In this document: positions 1 through 6,786 of the stretch, piece by piece
How positions within the stretch are numbered: the first letter of the stretch is position 1
How the letters are laid out: every line of letters begins with the position of its first letter
Origin: Sphingomonadales bacterium
GTDB taxonomy: Bacteria; Bacteroidota; Bacteroidia; UBA7662
Length of the DNA stretch: 22,580 nt
Direction of reading: 5' to 3'
NCBI GenBank assembly: GCA_016872225.1
Contig: VHAW01000013.1
Coordinates: 1 to 22,580 of the forward strand
Notes under the pieces: model-generated
The model's database searches: none
What the model was told of the DNA's origin: nothing
What the model saw: only the letters and a program-made list of their open reading frames with translations
Position numbers and translations under genes: made by a program

Positions 1-399
1 TTTCGGACGATGGTGGTGGTCTTATTGGCCTTGAGCGGGATGCTTTTGCTGGTGACCTGGCTGCTTATTGACCAGTCGGTTCGACTAGCGATTTTCGCCG
101 ACAGGCATCTGATTCGGTCCATGCAATTGGTAGGTGCGGAGGATGCTTTCATTCGAAGTCCCTATCTGCGCTCGGCCATGATAGGATCCGCCATTAGCTT
201 GGGAGTGTCCCTGGTGGGAATTGCCCTGACTGCCTTTTGGATTTGGCAATGGGCCCCAGATTTTCACCACCCTGCATCCCATTCGGCTTTGCTCTGGATG
301 GCGATGGGACTTGCACTTTTTGCCTTTCTGGTGGGTTGGGTAAGCCATTATACCGCTTTGAACAAGTATCTTCGCCTCGATACTGATCAACTACATTAA
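1..399 (+). CDS. ftsX: Cell division protein FtsX, C-terminal part (5' end outside window)
   Basis: The reading frame is open from the first base, so the gene starts upstream of the window; 132 codons are present. The product is the permease-like partner of the FtsE ATPase, which couples division to peptidoglycan hydrolase activation at the inner membrane. Seen here: three hydrophobic segments (VVLLALSGMLLLVTWLLI, a second around IGSAISLGVSLVGIALTAFW, a third around LLWMAMGLALFAFLVGW). Between the first two lies the family's cytoplasmic signature: an RLAIFADRHLIRSMQLVGA stretch followed by FIRSPYL, which matches the usual 'IR..I..R..EI..M.LVGA...FIR.PF' pattern. The N-terminal segment and extracytoplasmic domain are missing because of the window edge. 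The next gene starts 11 bases later and is the usual Bacteroidota partner, DUF3098, which supports the call. Confidence 0.87.
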   Translation, partial: FRTMVVVLLALSGMLLLVTWLLIDQSVRLAIFADRHLIRSMQLVGAEDAFIRSPYLRSAMIGSAISLGVSLVGIALTAFWIWQWAPDFHHPASHSALLWMAMGLALFAFLVGWVSHYTALNKYLRLDTDQLH

Positions 400-410
400 A
401 TTACTACCCG

Positions 411-683
411 ATGGCGACGAAGTCCCCCGTATCTTCCAAATCACCTAAGGGGGGCAATTCCTTTGGCCTTAAAGATGTCTTCACGTCCAAAGCTCAGCCA
501 CTTTTTCAGCCCATCAATTACCTTTTGATGGTATTCGGTTTGTTGCTTTTGGTGGCAGGAAATGTCCTGATGATTGGCAAAGAAGATATTTACTCGTTTA
601 CCAAAATTACCTTGGCCCCAATCATCATTGCAGCGGGTTATTTGGTGGAATTGGTGGCCATCCTGTACCGCCCCAAATCCTAA
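411..683 (+). CDS. DUF3098 small membrane protein
   Basis: A 90-residue protein with a hydrophilic Ser/Lys-rich N-terminus of about 30 residues and two predicted membrane segments (about residues 36-55 and 66-85). The second contains the family-typical block FTKITLAPIIIAAGYLVE, which resembles the conserved 'F.FRRITLAPI....G...E' of DUF3098. Function is unknown. The family is known mainly from Bacteroidota, where it commonly lies between ftsX and uppP, exactly as here. The stop codon shares one base with the ATG of uppP (TAATG), suggesting coupled translation. An envelope or division role is an inference from the neighbours only. Confidence 0.85.
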   Translation: MATKSPVSSKSPKGGNSFGLKDVFTSKAQPLFQPINYLLMVFGLLLLVAGNVLMIGKEDIYSFTKITLAPIIIAAGYLVELVAILYRPKS

Positions 684-1489
684 TGCATCAAGTGCAGGAC
701 GGCATGTCCTGGATTGCCGTTTGGATCCTGGCCATCGTCGAAGGCCTCACAGAGTTTTTACCCGTTTCTTCCACGGGACATATGCGTTTAACTTCATCTC
801 TAATGGGTTGGGAAAGAACTCCTTTACTTAATTTATTTGAAGTATTTATTCAATTAGGGGCTATTCTAGCGGTTCTAAGCTTGTATTACCGCAGGTTCTT
901 GGTGGGTCCTCGAATTTATTTTAAATTGATAGTGGCTTTTCTGCCTACGGGGATCATAGGATTCCTGGCGTACGACACGATCAAGGTTTTGTTTAATCCC
1001 TTGACGGTGAGTCTTTCCCTGCTGGTTGGTGGGGTCTTCTTGGTTTTCTTGGACCGATGGTCCAACCGTGAAAGTTCCAAGTTTGCTTCGGTGGAAGACA
1101 TGCCGTACACTTCGCTATTGGGGGTAGGGTTTATGCAATGCATCAGCTTGGTACCTGGAGTATCGCGATCTGCAGCCACCATCCTCGGTGGGGTTGCGGT
1201 TGGATTGAACCGAGTTTTGGCGGCTGAATTGAGTTTTCTCTTGGCTTTGCCCACCATGTTCGCGGCATCGGGATATGAAATGTTCAAACAATACCGGCAC
1301 ATTCCATCGGATGCCTGGCCTATGCTCTTGAGTGGGGCTGCAATTGCCTTTGTGGTGGCTCTCTTGGCAGTCAAGGTTTTTGTTCAATTGGTGCAGCATT
1401 ACGGCTTCAAGCAATTTGGGTACTATCGAATTTTGATAGGGCTTTTGTTCTTGTTCTTGTATGCTCAGGGTAGAGTGCGATTGGATTAA
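683..1489 (+). CDS. uppP: Undecaprenyl-diphosphatase UppP (BacA)
   Basis: Integral membrane phosphatase that turns undecaprenyl diphosphate into undecaprenyl phosphate, recycling the lipid carrier for peptidoglycan and O-antigen; loss or excess changes bacitracin sensitivity. The protein has 268 residues from this start, close to the E. coli length of 273. Both family signatures are visible: EGLTEFLPVSSTGH at residues 20-33, with the catalytic glutamates, and PGVSRSAATILGG from residue 158. Several hydrophobic helices separate them. The start at 683 overlaps the DUF3098 stop (TAATG). An internal ATG at 704 (MSWIAVWIL) would give an N-terminus more like other Bacteroidota UppP proteins, so the first seven residues are uncertain. 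Confidence 0.95.
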   Translation: MHQVQDGMSWIAVWILAIVEGLTEFLPVSSTGHMRLTSSLMGWERTPLLNLFEVFIQLGAILAVLSLYYRRFLVGPRIYFKLIVAFLPTGIIGFLAYDTIKVLFNPLTVSLSLLVGGVFLVFLDRWSNRESSKFASVEDMPYTSLLGVGFMQCISLVPGVSRSAATILGGVAVGLNRVLAAELSFLLALPTMFAASGYEMFKQYRHIPSDAWPMLLSGAAIAFVVALLAVKVFVQLVQHYGFKQFGYYRILIGLLFLFLYAQGRVRLD

Positions 1490-1497
1490 GCCAAGGA

Positions 1498-2301
1498 ATG
1501 GAGGCTGGCGCTGAATATTGGTTGGCTGGGGAGCAGGGCCTTTGGTTGAAAGCAGAAATCCAAAAGAATTTTACGGTGCAAGAAAATTTAAAGCCAAGGC
1601 CTGCTTTGGATGAGCTCAAAGCAGGGGCGGTGATTCCGGTTTACAAGCCCAGAACCTGGACCTCTTTTGATGTAGTACGTAAAGTGCGAAACCGTTTGGG
1701 CGGTGTCAAAGTTGGGCATACGGGGACCTTGGATCCTTTGGCCGAGGGATTGCTCATCCTATGCATCGGCGCCAAAACCAAAGAAATTGACCGATGGATG
1801 GGCCATGAAAAAGAATACGAAGCCGTGTTGGGGTTGGGAGAAATTAGCGATTCCTGTGATCTGGAAACCGCTCTCCGCCCTTCCGGGGACCATAAATCGG
1901 TGAGTGATCTGAGGATTAGCGAAGGATTAAAGACTATGACAGGCCAAATTATGCAAGTCCCTCCAGCCCACTCAGCCATCAAGATTGGGGGCGTTAGGGC
2001 CTATACCAAGGCAAGAAAGGGGTTGAGCCCGGAACTAAAAGCACGCAGCGTCCAAATCATGGAAATTGAACGCTTGTATCGGGAAGGCCCGGATCTCGCC
2101 CTACGGATACGATGTTCTAAAGGCACCTACATTCGCTCTTTAGCCAGGGACCTGGGGGAAGTCTGGGGTTGCGGGGCTTACCTCAAAACCCTAAAGCGTA
2201 CTGCCATTGGCACAATTCATGCCTCTCATGCGTTTCATGTCGAAGATTTTGACGCATTTTTGCAAGTGGATTCGCCAAGACCGCATGCAGATTTTCCATA
2301 G
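1498..2301 (+). CDS. truB: tRNA pseudouridine(55) synthase TruB
   Basis: Makes pseudouridine at position 55 in the T-arm of tRNAs. The catalytic Asp is in HTGTLDPLAEGLL (Asp79 from this start). Other conserved stretches are the KPRTWTSFDVV block near residue 51, VPPAHSAIKIGG (the tRNA-binding PP.ySA.K motif) and the C-terminal RCSKGTYIRSLARDLGE. The length of 267 fits the short bacterial form without a large PUA domain. The first ~35 residues (an MEAGAEYWLAGEQ-type stretch) have no counterpart that I know in the family, which normally begins just before the G..L.dKP block. In-frame GTG (1576) and TTG (1609) codons are possible later starts. The gene lies 8 bases after uppP, and its end overlaps ribF by 17 bases, so all three are probably on one transcript. 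Confidence 0.94.
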   Translation: MEAGAEYWLAGEQGLWLKAEIQKNFTVQENLKPRPALDELKAGAVIPVYKPRTWTSFDVVRKVRNRLGGVKVGHTGTLDPLAEGLLILCIGAKTKEIDRWMGHEKEYEAVLGLGEISDSCDLETALRPSGDHKSVSDLRISEGLKTMTGQIMQVPPAHSAIKIGGVRAYTKARKGLSPELKARSVQIMEIERLYREGPDLALRIRCSKGTYIRSLARDLGEVWGCGAYLKTLKRTAIGTIHASHAFHVEDFDAFLQVDSPRPHADFP

Positions 2302-3217
2302 TTTGTCCGATTACAAGCGATCAGCGCCTTTGGCGTTGACTATGGGTTCCTTTGACGGGGTGCATTTGGCCCACGCCGAGGTTATTAAATCCTTGGTGCA
2401 TGAGGCCAAGGAACGTCAATGTTTGGCCGCATTGATGACTTTTGACCCTCATCCTCGCATCGTTCTTAATAAGGATCCTGAAAGACTCAAGCTCCTTAGT
2501 ACCGCCGAAGAAAAAGCTTCAAAATTGGCATCCCTGGGCCTTGACATGCTCTTTGTGGTGCCTTTTGACAAGGCCTTTTCAAATCAATCGGCCCTAGAAT
2601 TTCTGCAACTGCTCGTGAATCATTTGGGGGTGTCTCATTTGGTTATCGGGTACAACCATCGCTTCGGCAAAGACAGGGAAGGAGATTATAAATTTTTGCT
2701 CGAACAAACCAAAACCCTGCCCTTCACGGTCCAAGAAATTGGCAGGAAAGCTTTGGATCAGATGGCTGTTTCCTCGTCCAAAATTCGAATTTCTTTGGAT
2801 TCAGGCGATGTGGCCTTGGCCCAAATGTTTTTGGGTTATTCCTATACCCTCAGCGGAACGGTGGTCCATGGCGACCAGGTGGGTAGACGTTTGGGTTACC
2901 CTACGGCCAACCTCCGTGTGGAAGATCCCCACAAGCTCATTCCCAAATCCGGAATTTACGCAGCCCAAACACGGGTCGGCGACCAGTGGTTAAAAAGTAT
3001 GGTTTACATTGGCTCACGCCTAACACGGAATGCTGATGGAATATCGGTGGTTGAAATCAATGTTCTGGACTTCAAGGAGGATCTTTACGACCAAAGCATG
3101 AGTGTTCGGTTCCTAAGCCGATTAAGGGAGGACCGTAAATTTGATTCCCTTGAAGAATTACAAGCCCAGATTCGGTTGGATGAATCCAGAGTCAGGTTGT
3201 ACTTTGACGGTCAATAG
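2285..3217 (+). CDS. ribF: Bifunctional riboflavin kinase/FAD synthetase RibF
   Basis: Converts riboflavin to FMN and then FMN to FAD. The 310-residue protein has the family's normal length and domain order. The N-terminal nucleotidyltransferase domain has MGSFDGVHLAH (residues 20-30), the HxGH-like adenylyl transfer motif in its RibF form, followed by TFDPHP and IGYNHRFGKDREGD. The C-terminal riboflavin kinase domain starts near residue 190 with GTVVHGDQVGRRLGYPTANL, which carries the PTAN motif, and GIYAAQTRV. I chose the ATG at 2285 because it puts the protein start just before the first strand. The frame is also open upstream into truB (ATG at 2207), but that would add 26 residues unlike the family. 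The gene overlaps the truB end by 17 bases, and its 3' end overlaps convergent holA by 26 bases. Confidence 0.95.
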   Translation: MQIFHSLSDYKRSAPLALTMGSFDGVHLAHAEVIKSLVHEAKERQCLAALMTFDPHPRIVLNKDPERLKLLSTAEEKASKLASLGLDMLFVVPFDKAFSNQSALEFLQLLVNHLGVSHLVIGYNHRFGKDREGDYKFLLEQTKTLPFTVQEIGRKALDQMAVSSSKIRISLDSGDVALAQMFLGYSYTLSGTVVHGDQVGRRLGYPTANLRVEDPHKLIPKSGIYAAQTRVGDQWLKSMVYIGSRLTRNADGISVVEINVLDFKEDLYDQSMSVRFLSRLREDRKFDSLEELQAQIRLDESRVRLYFDGQ

Positions 3218-4256
3218 CCTTGGTTGATCCTGTGTAGAGTATGGCCATTACCAATTCTTGAGTTAAATCGGCTTCTCCCAAATGTCCTCCCTGCCCAAGG
3301 CCTTTGGCTTTGAGATCGTAATCGAGCAAAATGCGAATGCATCGTCGAATTCTACCCGGTGAATAGTGCTTCGCGTAGCGATGATACGATTGAACAAAGT
3401 AAGGATGTATCCCCAGTAAGTTGGCCAAGGCCTGGGGCTGAAGATGTCCTGACTCGTGGATGAGGCTGATTTTCTGAAAGAAAGCATAAAGAGTCCCAAC
3501 GCACATGGGCAAAGAGAATTGTGAGGCCTTGGGGTTTTGGCCCAGGTGCAAGGCTAAGCGGTAAGCTTTGGCGGCATCTTCCTGACCCAAGGCATCTTGG
3601 AGTTCAAATACATTGTATTCCCTCGAAATCCCCACATACTTCTCGATATGTTCCAATTCAATTTGTTCACCAGCCTTGAGGTTAAGGACCAGTTTTTCGA
3701 TTTCGGCATCCATCATGCTAAGCTGATTGCCGATATAATCCATCAGCAGAGCCTTGCTTAAGGGACTGATTCGGTAGCCCTTGGCCTGAATCATTTGATC
3801 CAACCAGCCGGATAATTGATGGTCTTTGAGCGGATCGCTTTGGACGATGCGGCCCTTTTGTTCGAGGGTTTTGAAAGCTTTTTTGCGACGATCAAGATTC
3901 TTGCCTCGGCTTACCATCACCAGGAGGGTAGAGTCCAAGGGGTTTTGAAAATAAGGCAAGAGTTTATCCCATTCTTTATCGGGCATTTGCTGAGCTTCTT
4001 TGACAAGTACCAGCCGACGATCGGACATGAAAGGAAACAATTTGGCTGCGCTGAGGATTTGTTCGGCATTGGTTTCTTTACCATAGAGCACGGTTTGGTT
4101 AAAGTCCTTGGCGGCAGGATCTAACCAACGTTCATCCAGAAAATCACTCAGTTTGTCGAGGAAATAGGGTTCTTCACCTTGCATGAGAACGCAGGACGTC
4201 CAATGGCCGATGGGTTCGGTTTGGGAGACCAGTTCTCTGGCGTTGATGGCTGCCAT
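3192..4256 (-). CDS. holA: DNA polymerase III delta subunit HolA
   Basis: Delta is the clamp-loader subunit that opens the beta sliding clamp during replication. The 354-residue product shows the expected N-terminal pattern CVLMQGEEPYFLDKLSDFL (family: '.yll.GeE.yli..i.d'). It also has the SAAKLFPFMSDRRLVLVKEAQ stretch (family 'a.tlplF..rRlvlv...'), in which the clamp-binding hydrophobic motif would lie near LFPFM, and LLVMVSRGKNLDRRKKAFKTL after it. The C-terminal helical collar domain follows. The start ATG shares one base with the amn stop (TAATG), so the two are likely translationally coupled. The gene has no room for a terminator: its last 26 bases are antisense to the end of ribF. Confidence 0.92.
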   Translation of the reverse strand: MAAINARELVSQTEPIGHWTSCVLMQGEEPYFLDKLSDFLDERWLDPAAKDFNQTVLYGKETNAEQILSAAKLFPFMSDRRLVLVKEAQQMPDKEWDKLLPYFQNPLDSTLLVMVSRGKNLDRRKKAFKTLEQKGRIVQSDPLKDHQLSGWLDQMIQAKGYRISPLSKALLMDYIGNQLSMMDAEIEKLVLNLKAGEQIELEHIEKYVGISREYNVFELQDALGQEDAAKAYRLALHLGQNPKASQFSLPMCVGTLYAFFQKISLIHESGHLQPQALANLLGIHPYFVQSYHRYAKHYSPGRIRRCIRILLDYDLKAKGLGQGGHLGEADLTQELVMAILYTGSTKAIDRQSTT

Positions 4257-5026
4257 TAAAATCGTAGATGCTTGACAGTTAGTCCGTTATTGATTAATAA
4301 ATTCAAAGCGTCTATGCCTATGGACAAGTGTTTTAACACAAAAGAATTGGTTACCTGGGTGTCGCTTTCTTTGGTTTTGACTCCTTCAGGGATCATGGGT
4401 TGATCCGACACCAGCAACAAAGCCCCGCTGGGGATCCCGTTGTAGAAGCCTACGCTGAACAACGTAGCCGTTTCCATGTCAATGGCCATGGCACGGATGC
4501 GGCGTAGGTAGGCTTTGAATTCTTTATCATGCTCCCAGACTCGACGGTTGGTGGTGTAGACGGTACCAGTCCAATAGTCCATTCCTTTGTCACGAATACT
4601 GGTGGATATAGCCTTTTGCAACGCAAAGGAAGGCAGGGCAGGTACCTCTGGTGGGAAATAATCCGAAGAGGTCCCTTCACCTCGTATCGCTGCAATGGGC
4701 AAGACAAAATCGCCCAAGGCGTTTTTCTTTTTGAGGCCACCGCATTTGCCCAAGAAAAGGACTGCCTTGGGAGAAATGGCTGTCAGAAGGTCCATCACGG
4801 TTGCAGCCATAGGGCTACCCATGCCAAAATTGAGCAGGGTGATGCCCCCAGCGACCACCGAAGAAATGGGTTTGTCTTGGCCCATGACCGTAACCTTATG
4901 CTGTTTGGCAAAAAGATCCAAATAATGACTAAAATTGGTCAAAAGGATGTAGGGAGTAAACTCTTCCAAAGGTCTACCCGTGTACCGTGGCAGCCAGTCG
5001 TTTACGATTTCGGCTTTGGTTTTCAT
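4256..5026 (-). CDS. amn: AMP nucleosidase (short Bacteroidota form)
   Basis: Predicted to hydrolyse AMP to adenine and ribose 5-phosphate in the cytoplasm. The 256-residue protein consists of the nucleoside phosphorylase-fold domain only; the long E. coli Amn has an extra N-terminal domain. Motifs seen: GGITLLNFGMGSPMAATVMDLL at 60-81, FLGKCGGLKK near 91-100, and the nucleoside-phosphorylase signature MAIDMETATLF at 180-190, whose Glu binds the ribose. LLLVSDQPMIPEG follows, with the catalytic Asp expected in SDQP. Uridine or other nucleoside phosphorylases share the fold, but the GEGTSSDYFPPEVPALPSF segment is typical of AMP nucleosidases. It lies first in an operon with holA. An exact TAACTTTG -7 box lies 12 bases upstream of the ATG. 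Confidence 0.87.
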   Translation of the reverse strand: MKTKAEIVNDWLPRYTGRPLEEFTPYILLTNFSHYLDLFAKQHKVTVMGQDKPISSVVAGGITLLNFGMGSPMAATVMDLLTAISPKAVLFLGKCGGLKKKNALGDFVLPIAAIRGEGTSSDYFPPEVPALPSFALQKAISTSIRDKGMDYWTGTVYTTNRRVWEHDKEFKAYLRRIRAMAIDMETATLFSVGFYNGIPSGALLLVSDQPMIPEGVKTKESDTQVTNSFVLKHLSIGIDALNLLINNGLTVKHLRF

Positions 5027-5083
5027 TGGCTAATTGTTCAAAGTTAACCATAGGCGTAGCTTTGGCGGATATGCTTATGCCCC
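5027..5083. promoter_or_regulatory. Divergent amn / HsdR-N promoter region with two back-to-back -7 boxes
   Basis: The 57-base spacer has an exact Bacteroidota -7 box (TAnnTTTG) on each strand. TAACTTTG on the minus strand (5046 to 5039) faces amn, and TAGCTTTG on the plus strand (5057-5064) faces the HsdR-N gene. They are 10 bases apart and form a near-perfect dyad (7 of 8 positions). On the plus strand a TTG lies at 5034-5036, 20 bases before the box, which fits the -33 element. For amn I see no convincing -33 element. Transcription start sites are inferred, not seen. Confidence 0.5.
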
Positions 5084-5572
5084 ATGGACCAGGCTCTTGA
5101 GTTAATCTTCCCTGCGGTGAATCTGCCCATGCGTTGGCACGGGGATCAAATGCAGGTTTGGGATGCTTTTCGAAAGAAATGGATCAAGGCAGGACCTGAA
5201 GAATGGGTTCGGCAACATCTGGCTCATTACCTATGCAACAACTTAGGCTACCCGGCCATCCGTTTGCTCTTGGAGCATAAGCTCGATAAAGGCCGCCATA
5301 GCAGGCGCTATGATTTGGTGGTGCTCGGCTGTGATTTGACTCCTTTGATGCTGGTGGAATGCAAAGCGCCTACCGAGAAATTGGGCGATGAGGTGTGGTG
5401 GCAAGCCTTGTGTTATCAACAGCAATGGGCTGCTGTTTTTTTGGTCATTACCAACGGTTTGGAAATGAAAATTCAAATGCGCAGCGAAAGCGGATGGGAG
5501 CCTGTGGCCGGATTGCCCACCAGAGATGAATGGGAATCTGCTCTAAAAACAGGAGACTCAGCGAGGAAGTAG
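5084..5572 (+). CDS. Stand-alone type I restriction HsdR N-terminal-domain protein (PD-(D/E)XK-like)
   Basis: A 162-residue protein made only of an HsdR-N-type nuclease-fold domain. The pattern of a PD-(D/E)XK nuclease is visible: Glu40 in PEEWVRQHLAHYL, Asp77 in RRYDLVV, and Glu92-Cys-Lys94 in LMLVECKAP, followed by the QALCYQQQW helix and VFLVITNGLEM. All expected catalytic positions are kept, so nuclease activity is plausible. There is no helicase/ATPase domain and no hsdM or hsdS gene next to it, so it is not a restriction enzyme subunit in the usual sense. Similar orphan genes occur widely in Bacteroidota, often near holA; that is from memory. It is divergent from amn-holA, and its end overlaps the next gene's end by 15 bases. 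Function unknown; a DNA repair or replication-linked role is a guess. Confidence 0.8.
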   Translation: MDQALELIFPAVNLPMRWHGDQMQVWDAFRKKWIKAGPEEWVRQHLAHYLCNNLGYPAIRLLLEHKLDKGRHSRRYDLVVLGCDLTPLMLVECKAPTEKLGDEVWWQALCYQQQWAAVFLVITNGLEMKIQMRSESGWEPVAGLPTRDEWESALKTGDSARK

Positions 5573-6250
5573 TTTGGCTAACAGTTTGATTTGTTGGCTG
5601 TCAAAGAGGTCTTCCCCTTGGTCCTCTTTGAGGCTGTCCAGGACCATGGCGCAAGCGACGGTTTGGGCTTTCACGGAGGCTACGGAACGAGGTAAGGCCC
5701 AGTCCCATAGGGGATAGGTCAGTCTTGCCAACGTTTCCGTTGGGCGGCTTGCTATGCGCTGGCCCAACAAGAGACCGGGCCTAAAAATGCTTAGGCGATG
5801 GAAGTTCATGCGTCGAAGCGCCTCTTCCGTTTCTCCTTTGATTCTGGCGTAGGGTAACATGCTCATGGCATTGGCTCCCGCCGAGGAAACTACCCCGAAA
5901 TAAGGTACATAGCATTGACTCGCCAGAGCGGCCGCATTCACCACCATATGGTAATCCACTTGCCGAAAAGCTTCTACCGAACCGGCCTGTCTTAGCGTGG
6001 TTCCTAAGGCACAGAAAACCCGGTCGATGGCCACATAATGGGGAGCATCGTCGCCCGGTTGTTGGAGTCCAGATGGAATCCACCGCATTTTGAAGTGGGT
6101 GAAATCCGGTTCTTTGCGCCCCAAACACAAAATTTCGTAAACCTGGTCGCTGCGTATGCATTGCTCGAGCAAGGCTGAGCCGACCATTCCGCTATATCCA
6201 AGGATAAGGACTCGGCGTTGGGGACGGTGAAGGGTTCCGGGTTTATCCAT
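5558..6250 (-). CDS. NAD(P)-binding SDR-type oxidoreductase/epimerase, HTATIP2-like
   Basis: A 230-residue Rossmann protein of the atypical short-chain dehydrogenase group. The dinucleotide-binding loop is LILGYSGMVGSALLEQC (Gly18, Gly21, Gly24), the nucleotide specificity region is CLGRKEPD, and the catalytic-type residues are VVSSAGAN (Ser122/123) and PYARIKGETEE (Tyr134, Lys138). VFCALGTTLRQAGSVEAFRQVD matches the HTATIP2/TIP30-like and YtfG-like subgroup ('ClGTT...aGs...f..vD'). The substrate is unknown. The start overlaps the rlmH stop by 8 bases, so it is co-translated with rlmH. The stop overlaps the convergent HsdR-N gene. Confidence 0.75.
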   Translation of the reverse strand: MDKPGTLHRPQRRVLILGYSGMVGSALLEQCIRSDQVYEILCLGRKEPDFTHFKMRWIPSGLQQPGDDAPHYVAIDRVFCALGTTLRQAGSVEAFRQVDYHMVVNAAALASQCYVPYFGVVSSAGANAMSMLPYARIKGETEEALRRMNFHRLSIFRPGLLLGQRIASRPTETLARLTYPLWDWALPRSVASVKAQTVACAMVLDSLKEDQGEDLFDSQQIKLLAKLLPR

Positions 6251-6710
6251 GGTGGTAGGGGATCTTGTTTCGAATGGTAAAAGCTCGGTACAATTGCTCC
6301 AACAAAATTAAGCGAACCAAAAGGTGGGGGAAGGTCAAATCGGACAAAGACCAAATCCAATCCGCGCTGTGACGAATTTCATCGTTCACCCCGTAGGCTC
6401 CGCCCACCAAAAACTGTAAACGAGGGGGGCCGTGCAATTCCCAATGTTGTAGTTTGTGAGCCAGACCTAGGCTGTCCACCATTTGCCCTCGTTGATCCAA
6501 GAGGATTCGGGCATAGCCTACTTTGAAGCGGGAACTGATAATAGCAGATTCGGTGGCGATAATTTCGGTAGGGTTGGAATGTGCCTTCCGTACCCCAAGT
6601 TCGGTTACCGTGAGTTTGCAAAAGTGTTGAAGTTTATCGCTGTAATAACGGGTGCCTTGGAGAATATGCTCCTCCTTGATTTTGCCCATAAGCAATAATT
6701 CAATCTGCAT
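6243..6710 (-). CDS. rlmH: 23S rRNA (pseudouridine-1915-N3)-methyltransferase RlmH
   Basis: SPOUT-class methyltransferase that methylates pseudouridine 1915 in helix 69 of 23S rRNA. From the chosen ATG the protein has 155 residues, the same length as the E. coli enzyme. It starts MQIELLLMGKIKEEH, as the family does. The SAM-binding knot region FLVGGAYGVNDEI is at 100-112, and the signature C-terminus HLLVRLILLEQLYRAF...PYHHG is complete. The frame continues 14 codons upstream (to 6752), but that longer version would start inside the hairpin of the preceding gene's terminator and is not family-like. No clear promoter lies between that terminator and the ATG, so expression may depend on readthrough or on a promoter I do not recognise. 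Confidence 0.95.
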   Translation of the reverse strand: MQIELLLMGKIKEEHILQGTRYYSDKLQHFCKLTVTELGVRKAHSNPTEIIATESAIISSRFKVGYARILLDQRGQMVDSLGLAHKLQHWELHGPPRLQFLVGGAYGVNDEIRHSADWIWSLSDLTFPHLLVRLILLEQLYRAFTIRNKIPYHHG

Positions 6711-6730
6711 GCTGTCGAATTGATTTTGCA

Positions 6731-6766
6731 TCAAAAAGAAACGGCCCTGCAAATTGCAAGGCCGTT
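6731..6766 (-). terminator. Rho-independent terminator of the FKBP gene
   Basis: Read on the minus strand, a hairpin (6766 to 6740) has arms AACGGCC and GGCCGTT, extended by a G-T wobble and four or five further pairs around a tiny loop. It is followed at once by TTTCTTTTT. It begins about 20 bases after the FKBP stop codon and sits just upstream of rlmH. Confidence 0.85.
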
Positions 6767-6786
6767 CGGTTCTTCGATAGTTTTAA

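Noticed and set aside
2207..2284. Longer ribF start at 2207 inside truB
   Set aside because: It would add 26 residues not seen in RibF; the ATG at 2285 gives the standard N-terminus.
5084..5572. Type I restriction-modification locus
   Set aside because: Only the HsdR N-terminal-type domain is present; no helicase part, hsdM or hsdS is within the window.
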